A stretch of 54,070 nucleotides of DNA, taken from contig PSLF01000014.1 in NCBI GenBank assembly GCA_040289475.1, positions 1 through 54,070 of the forward strand, written 5' to 3'. The translations under genes and the position numbers were made by a program. Numbering within the stretch: the stretch's first letter is position 1; each line of letters begins with the position of its first letter. The DNA comes from Acidimicrobiia bacterium (GTDB lineage: Bacteria > Actinomycetota > Acidimicrobiia > ATN3 > PSLF01). Shown in pieces: positions 51,175-54,070 of the stretch. Under the pieces are notes generated by a model. The model saw nothing but the letters and a program-made list of their open reading frames with translations, had not been told where the DNA came from and made no database searches.

Positions 51175-51897
51175 TCACTCGGCGAACTGTCTCAACTGTC
51201 GCCGCAGCAGCTCGTGTCCTAGTTCTCTGGCAAGAGCGGCAAGTTCTCCCAAAGTGGATCTGGCGATCTTTTGCGCTTCTGGATTTTTTTGTTTCATAAC
51301 TGGCTCGACGAGCTGCTCAAAAAGCGCTACCTCTTTGTCCACGAAAACTTTGTACATGCGCAGATGCCTAGCCTCTAGGCCGTGACGCATCATCGCCTTG
51401 GCTAGCCTGCACACTTTGAGATCTTCCTCGGTGTAGAACTTTCCTTCCGCTGAAACCTTCGCTTCGATCAGTCCATACTTGTCCAGTTCGCCGATGGCAT
51501 CGAGGCTCAGATCGGCAGCGTCGGCAAGCCCTTCTTTAGAGAAGGTGCGGAGTCCCTCAGAAGTATCGATCGGCTCCCCTCGCACATCTAGTGCATCCGC
51601 ACCTCCGGCCCCGCTCTCTAGACTGGACAGACCTCCATCTCGCTCTATGCTAGAAAGCTGTTTCTTTATGACCTTTAGAGGAAGGAAACGCTCCTTTTGC
51701 TGGCTCAGGATGTACTTGAGTCTTTCGACATCTTCCTGGTAAAACTTGCGGTAACCACTAGGTGTTCGCTCTGGCTGTAGAAGACCCTGGCTCTCTAGGA
51801 AACGAATCTTGGAGATAGTGACGTCAGGAAATTCTTCTTTCAGGAGATTGAGGACCTCTCCGATTGTCAGATGAGCGCGTTCTTGCTTGGAACTCAT
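51175..51897 (-). CDS. MerR-family regulator, FtsR/Rv1828-like
   Basis: 240 aa. N-terminal MerR helix-turn-helix and wing (LTIGEVLNLLKEEFPDVTISKIRFLESQGLLQPERTPSGYRKF at 10-55). A second winged-helix-like part in the middle (LADAADLSLDAIGELDKYGLIEA) and a helical C-terminus (ARHLRMYKVFVDKEVALFEQLVEP) follow. The closest known types are M. tuberculosis Rv1828 and Corynebacterium FtsR, the latter a regulator of ftsZ. It overlaps the FHA gene by 4 nt. A 195-nt gap without a gene separates it from DUF151. Confidence 0.9.
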   Translation of the reverse strand: MSSKQERAHLTIGEVLNLLKEEFPDVTISKIRFLESQGLLQPERTPSGYRKFYQEDVERLKYILSQQKERFLPLKVIKKQLSSIERDGGLSSLESGAGGADALDVRGEPIDTSEGLRTFSKEGLADAADLSLDAIGELDKYGLIEAKVSAEGKFYTEEDLKVCRLAKAMMRHGLEARHLRMYKVFVDKEVALFEQLVEPVMKQKNPEAQKIARSTLGELAALARELGHELLRRQLRQFAE

Positions 51898-52400
51898 ACC
51901 ACGGTACTAGGGGGTGCCGGCCCCCTCGCCGCCTCAGCACCGGCGACAAAAACGAGCTTGTAGCGGCCGATTTGAATCTCGTCACCTGTTGATAAACGCG
52001 CCTGGTCAACTCGTTTCTTATTGACGTATGTGCCGTTGAGGCTTCCGGCGTCTTTTATGAAGAAGTATCCTTCTGGATCCTTGCTGAGTTCGGCGTGACG
52101 TCTGCTTACTGTTACGTCGTCAAGCTGAATGTCGGAATCCGGATGACGTCCTACGGTTGTAACCTCGTTTTCCAAGAAGTAACGCGAGCCTTGATTCGGA
52201 CCTCTTATCACGACGAGAACTCCCTGCCCTGCCTCCAATGACGGAAGCTCTCCAACCTCCAGTCCCGATTCCTCACTCCCCTCTAAATCAACGAGCGTTA
52301 CTGTCGACTCGTCTCCCTCTAGCCTGGTACCGCAGTGTGAGCAGAAGTTGGCGCCCTCTTCGGTGCCTCGGCCACAATTTGGGCAGTGTCTCTGACTCAT
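51894..52400 (-). CDS. garA: GarA/OdhI-like FHA protein with N-terminal zinc ribbon
   Basis: 168 aa. A zinc ribbon (C6, C9, C20, C23) is followed by a linker with DESTVTLVD, where T33 and T35 stand at the place of the kinase-target ETTS motif of GarA, and an FHA domain (about 58-150: VTTVGRHPDSDIQLDDVTVSRRHAEL, SLNGTYVN). GarA and OdhI bind and inhibit 2-oxoglutarate dehydrogenase and control glutamate enzymes when unphosphorylated. The ribbon is not in mycobacterial GarA. It overlaps gcvH and the MerR gene by 4 nt each. Function by analogy. Confidence 0.88.
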   Translation of the reverse strand: MSQRHCPNCGRGTEEGANFCSHCGTRLEGDESTVTLVDLEGSEESGLEVGELPSLEAGQGVLVVIRGPNQGSRYFLENEVTTVGRHPDSDIQLDDVTVSRRHAELSKDPEGYFFIKDAGSLNGTYVNKKRVDQARLSTGDEIQIGRYKLVFVAGAEAARGPAPPSTVV

Positions 52401-52786
52401 CCCTCCCCCGACTCAACCAGCTGTCTATAAGCCTCAGCATCCATTAGGTCCGCAAGCTCGGACTCATCGCTCATTTCGATTATCGCAATCCACCCCGCTC
52501 CGTAGGGATCTTCGTTGATCTTTTCGGGTGAATCGACTAGATCCTCGTTGACCTCTGTTACCAATCCCGACACTGGTGCGTACACGTCCGACACAGCCTT
52601 GGTTGACTCAACCTCGGCGAAAGCATCCCCTGCAGAAACCGAGCTACCCTTGTCTGGTAGCTTTACAAAAACAACGTCGCCGAGGGCATCTTGGGCATAC
52701 CAGGTGATGCCGGTTCTTACCTTGGAGTTGCCCTCTTTTCGCGCCCACTCATGATCTTTCGTATACAGCAGGTCATCTGGGTACAT
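52397..52786 (-). CDS. gcvH: Glycine cleavage system H protein
   Basis: 129 aa lipoyl carrier protein that shuttles aminomethyl between the P-, T- and L-proteins. The lipoylation lysine is K63 in VESTKAVSDVYAP; YTKDHEWA at the N-terminus and YGAGWIAIIEMS near the end are typical. Full length. It overlaps the FHA gene by 4 nt and heads the gcvH-FHA-MerR-DUF151-MerR-gcvT-gcvPA-gcvPB series on this strand. No lipoamide dehydrogenase gene is in the window. Confidence 0.97.
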   Translation of the reverse strand: MYPDDLLYTKDHEWARKEGNSKVRTGITWYAQDALGDVVFVKLPDKGSSVSAGDAFAEVESTKAVSDVYAPVSGLVTEVNEDLVDSPEKINEDPYGAGWIAIIEMSDESELADLMDAEAYRQLVESGEG

Positions 52787-52845
52787 GAGTTTCGCTGTCC
52801 TCCGTAGTCAGTCTGTTGAGTCGTGACTTGTGCAAGTCGTAAGCA

Positions 52846-54070
52846 TCAACTGCCACGCGCTATCTCTTCGATACGTCGTCCATACTCTCGTGCAATTTTT
52901 GTGGACTCTTCTGTGCTTGGTCCCTCTGCCCACACGTGACAAATTGGTTCTGTGGGGTCGGGGGCGACGAGCACCCACCCTCCAGCAGTTTCGAAACGAA
53001 CCCCGTCCACTAAAATCGCTACCAAGCCCCTAGCTCGCTCTGTCATCGATCTCATTATCGTCCCCTTGGTCTCAAGAGGACTTCTTACCTCAAGGTGAAC
53101 TACCCTCGAGCGAGGCAAAGCATCGATCTCGGCCGATAACGGGCCAGGCAGGTTGGCTACAAACGAAGCTATTTTCAAAAACTGAAGCATCCCATCGAAT
53201 GCAGGCAAGAAGTCTGTGTATATAGCGCCCCCAGAGGACCCGATTACGACCTCCGCTCCATCGGCAATGCCTCGTTCGGCCGCACGCGAAGGATCCAACT
53301 CGGTCCAAACGACTTGGCCGCCTGCTTGTTCTATCTCGGAGACCATCTCATAGCTTGCATTGACAGGCAGACCTACGATGGTTCCAGGATTCGAGCGAAG
53401 CGCATGTCGTAACAAAATCATCGACATCTCGAAATCTGTAAGAACCCGACCCGAGTCGTCGATGACGTCGAGACGCGCCCCGCTAGGATCGAAAAGAACT
53501 CCAAAGTGCGATCCCGAAGCCTTTACCGTGTCGGCGATCCGTAGCAGTGAGTCAGCATGTTCCTCTTCCGTGAGAGCCGAGCGGTCGGGATCCGTATAGG
53601 CGTTGATCGCCAAAAGGTCGATCCCTAGGCGTCCTATAGCTCTTGGCAAAATTATGGATGTCGGCCCCCACGCAAGATCGGCTACGACCTTCAGGCGGGA
53701 CTCCGAGATGCTCTCGGCATCCACCGCGGCGTCGAGAGCTGCTCGGTAAAACTCTAGTGCCCTCGGGGGAAAAGTGATCTCCCCGAACTCAGTTGCGTCA
53801 GCTCGCCTGAACTCTCCTCTCGAAAAGTACCTTTCGATTTTGCGATACGCGGCGTCGTCGAGGTTCTGGCCCTTGGAGTCAACCAAAAGAATTTGGACAG
53901 AAGATGGATCGTCCAAGACGGTGCGAACAAGTACTCCTCCTGAGGCTCTGGCTCTAACCGCATGAAACCGGAGGAGCGGTTCAGTTGTAACTTCGAGGTC
54001 ATCGACGTTTAGCCCGGCTGCATTCAGGCCTGCCATCAAGGCCCTCGAAAATGTGCGAGCCACCCTGGAG
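52846..54070 (-). CDS. Phosphohexomutase-like protein, truncated by window edge, degenerate active site
   Basis: At least 408 residues; the frame stays open to the window end, so the start is not seen. SRVARTFSRALMAGLNAAGLNV matches the early strand-helix of phosphoglucomutase/phosphomannomutase proteins. ILDG-like folds, the metal-loop position LFDPSGARLD (normally DPDGDR) and the sugar-binding position GSSGGAIY (normally GEESGH) can be aligned. Both key motifs are changed, so catalysis is doubtful. It may be the C-terminal domain of an actinobacterial mannose-1-phosphate guanylyltransferase/phosphomutase fusion whose N-terminus lies beyond the edge; this is inference. Confidence 0.72.
   Translation of the reverse strand, partial: SRVARTFSRALMAGLNAAGLNVDDLEVTTEPLLRFHAVRARASGGVLVRTVLDDPSSVQILLVDSKGQNLDDAAYRKIERYFSRGEFRRADATEFGEITFPPRALEFYRAALDAAVDAESISESRLKVVADLAWGPTSIILPRAIGRLGIDLLAINAYTDPDRSALTEEEHADSLLRIADTVKASGSHFGVLFDPSGARLDVIDDSGRVLTDFEMSMILLRHALRSNPGTIVGLPVNASYEMVSEIEQAGGQVVWTELDPSRAAERGIADGAEVVIGSSGGAIYTDFLPAFDGMLQFLKIASFVANLPGPLSAEIDALPRSRVVHLEVRSPLETKGTIMRSMTERARGLVAILVDGVRFETAGGWVLVAPDPTEPICHVWAEGPSTEESTKIAREYGRRIEEIARGS

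Overview
The window is a stretch of bacterial chromosome, most likely from a deep-branching actinobacterium (Actinomycetota) of moderate GC (roughly 50-55% by eye), for example an Acidimicrobiia-like lineage. The evidence is gene content and order. The first half follows, with insertions, the Mycobacterium tuberculosis block Rv2752c-Rv2718c: RNase J, ftsK, pgsA, recA, miaB, miaA, dapF, hflX, lexA, a LysM protein and nrdR. The last 4 kb follow Rv1826-Rv1832: gcvH, garA-like FHA, MerR, DUF151 nuclease, MerR and glycine decarboxylase. The actinobacterial MSMEG_4193/DUF3090/SCO1664 trio and an ImuA-ImuB-DnaE2 mutasome are also present. No prophage, insertion sequence or CRISPR array was seen; this looks like core chromosome.

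Layout. 1-5847 (+): RNase J 3' end, the phosphatase/DUF3090/kinase-like trio, and ftsK. 5818-8447 (-): a small membrane-anchored protein, ogt and an aldehyde dehydrogenase. 8649-11424 (+): pgsA, cinA, thpR. 11551-12579 (-): recA. 13017-21169 (+): a tightly packed run of rny, miaB, an AMMECR1-domain gene, miaA, dapF, an LL-DAP-type aminotransferase and hflX, several overlapping by 4-11 nt. 21281-22042 (-): lexA, divergent from a LysM gene (+), then nrdR and the B12-dependent ribonucleotide reductase nrdJ. 26096-27247 (-): an unknown membrane-anchored protein, next to a CAU-anticodon tRNA. 27492-33573 (-): dnaE2, imuB and imuA behind a perfect LexA-type operator. 33834-36509 (+): a large secreted propeller/repeat protein, facing an acidic secreted protein (-) across a strong hairpin. 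37370-40476 (+): an acyl-AMP ligase and a zinc-ribbon/J-domain protein. 40568-42130 (-): an MFS transporter. 42329-43459 (+): a LOG-family protein. 43534-54070 (-): lgt, rfbC, gcvPB, a 99-aa protein, gcvPA, gcvT, MerR, DUF151, MerR, FHA, gcvH and a truncated phosphohexomutase-like gene.

How the genes work together. The window holds most of an SOS response. It has lexA, recA, the mutasome and a LysM protein in the position of the mycobacterial division inhibitor Rv2719c. LexA-like palindromes lie at 22229-22240, 22357-22370 and 33580-33595. A second theme is one-carbon metabolism: GcvH, GcvT and a split GcvPA/GcvPB, embedded with a GarA-like FHA regulator and two MerR regulators. A third is RNA metabolism (RNase J, RNase Y, MiaA/MiaB, HflX, ThpR).

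No wholly novel multi-gene system could be proven. The best candidates for new biology are: the kinase-like/phosphatase/DUF3090 trio, the AMMECR1 gene inserted between miaB and miaA, RNase Y without a membrane anchor, the four-fold repeat surface protein with its acidic neighbour, the zinc-ribbon/TerB-like/J-domain protein, and the 99-aa protein between the two glycine decarboxylase subunits.
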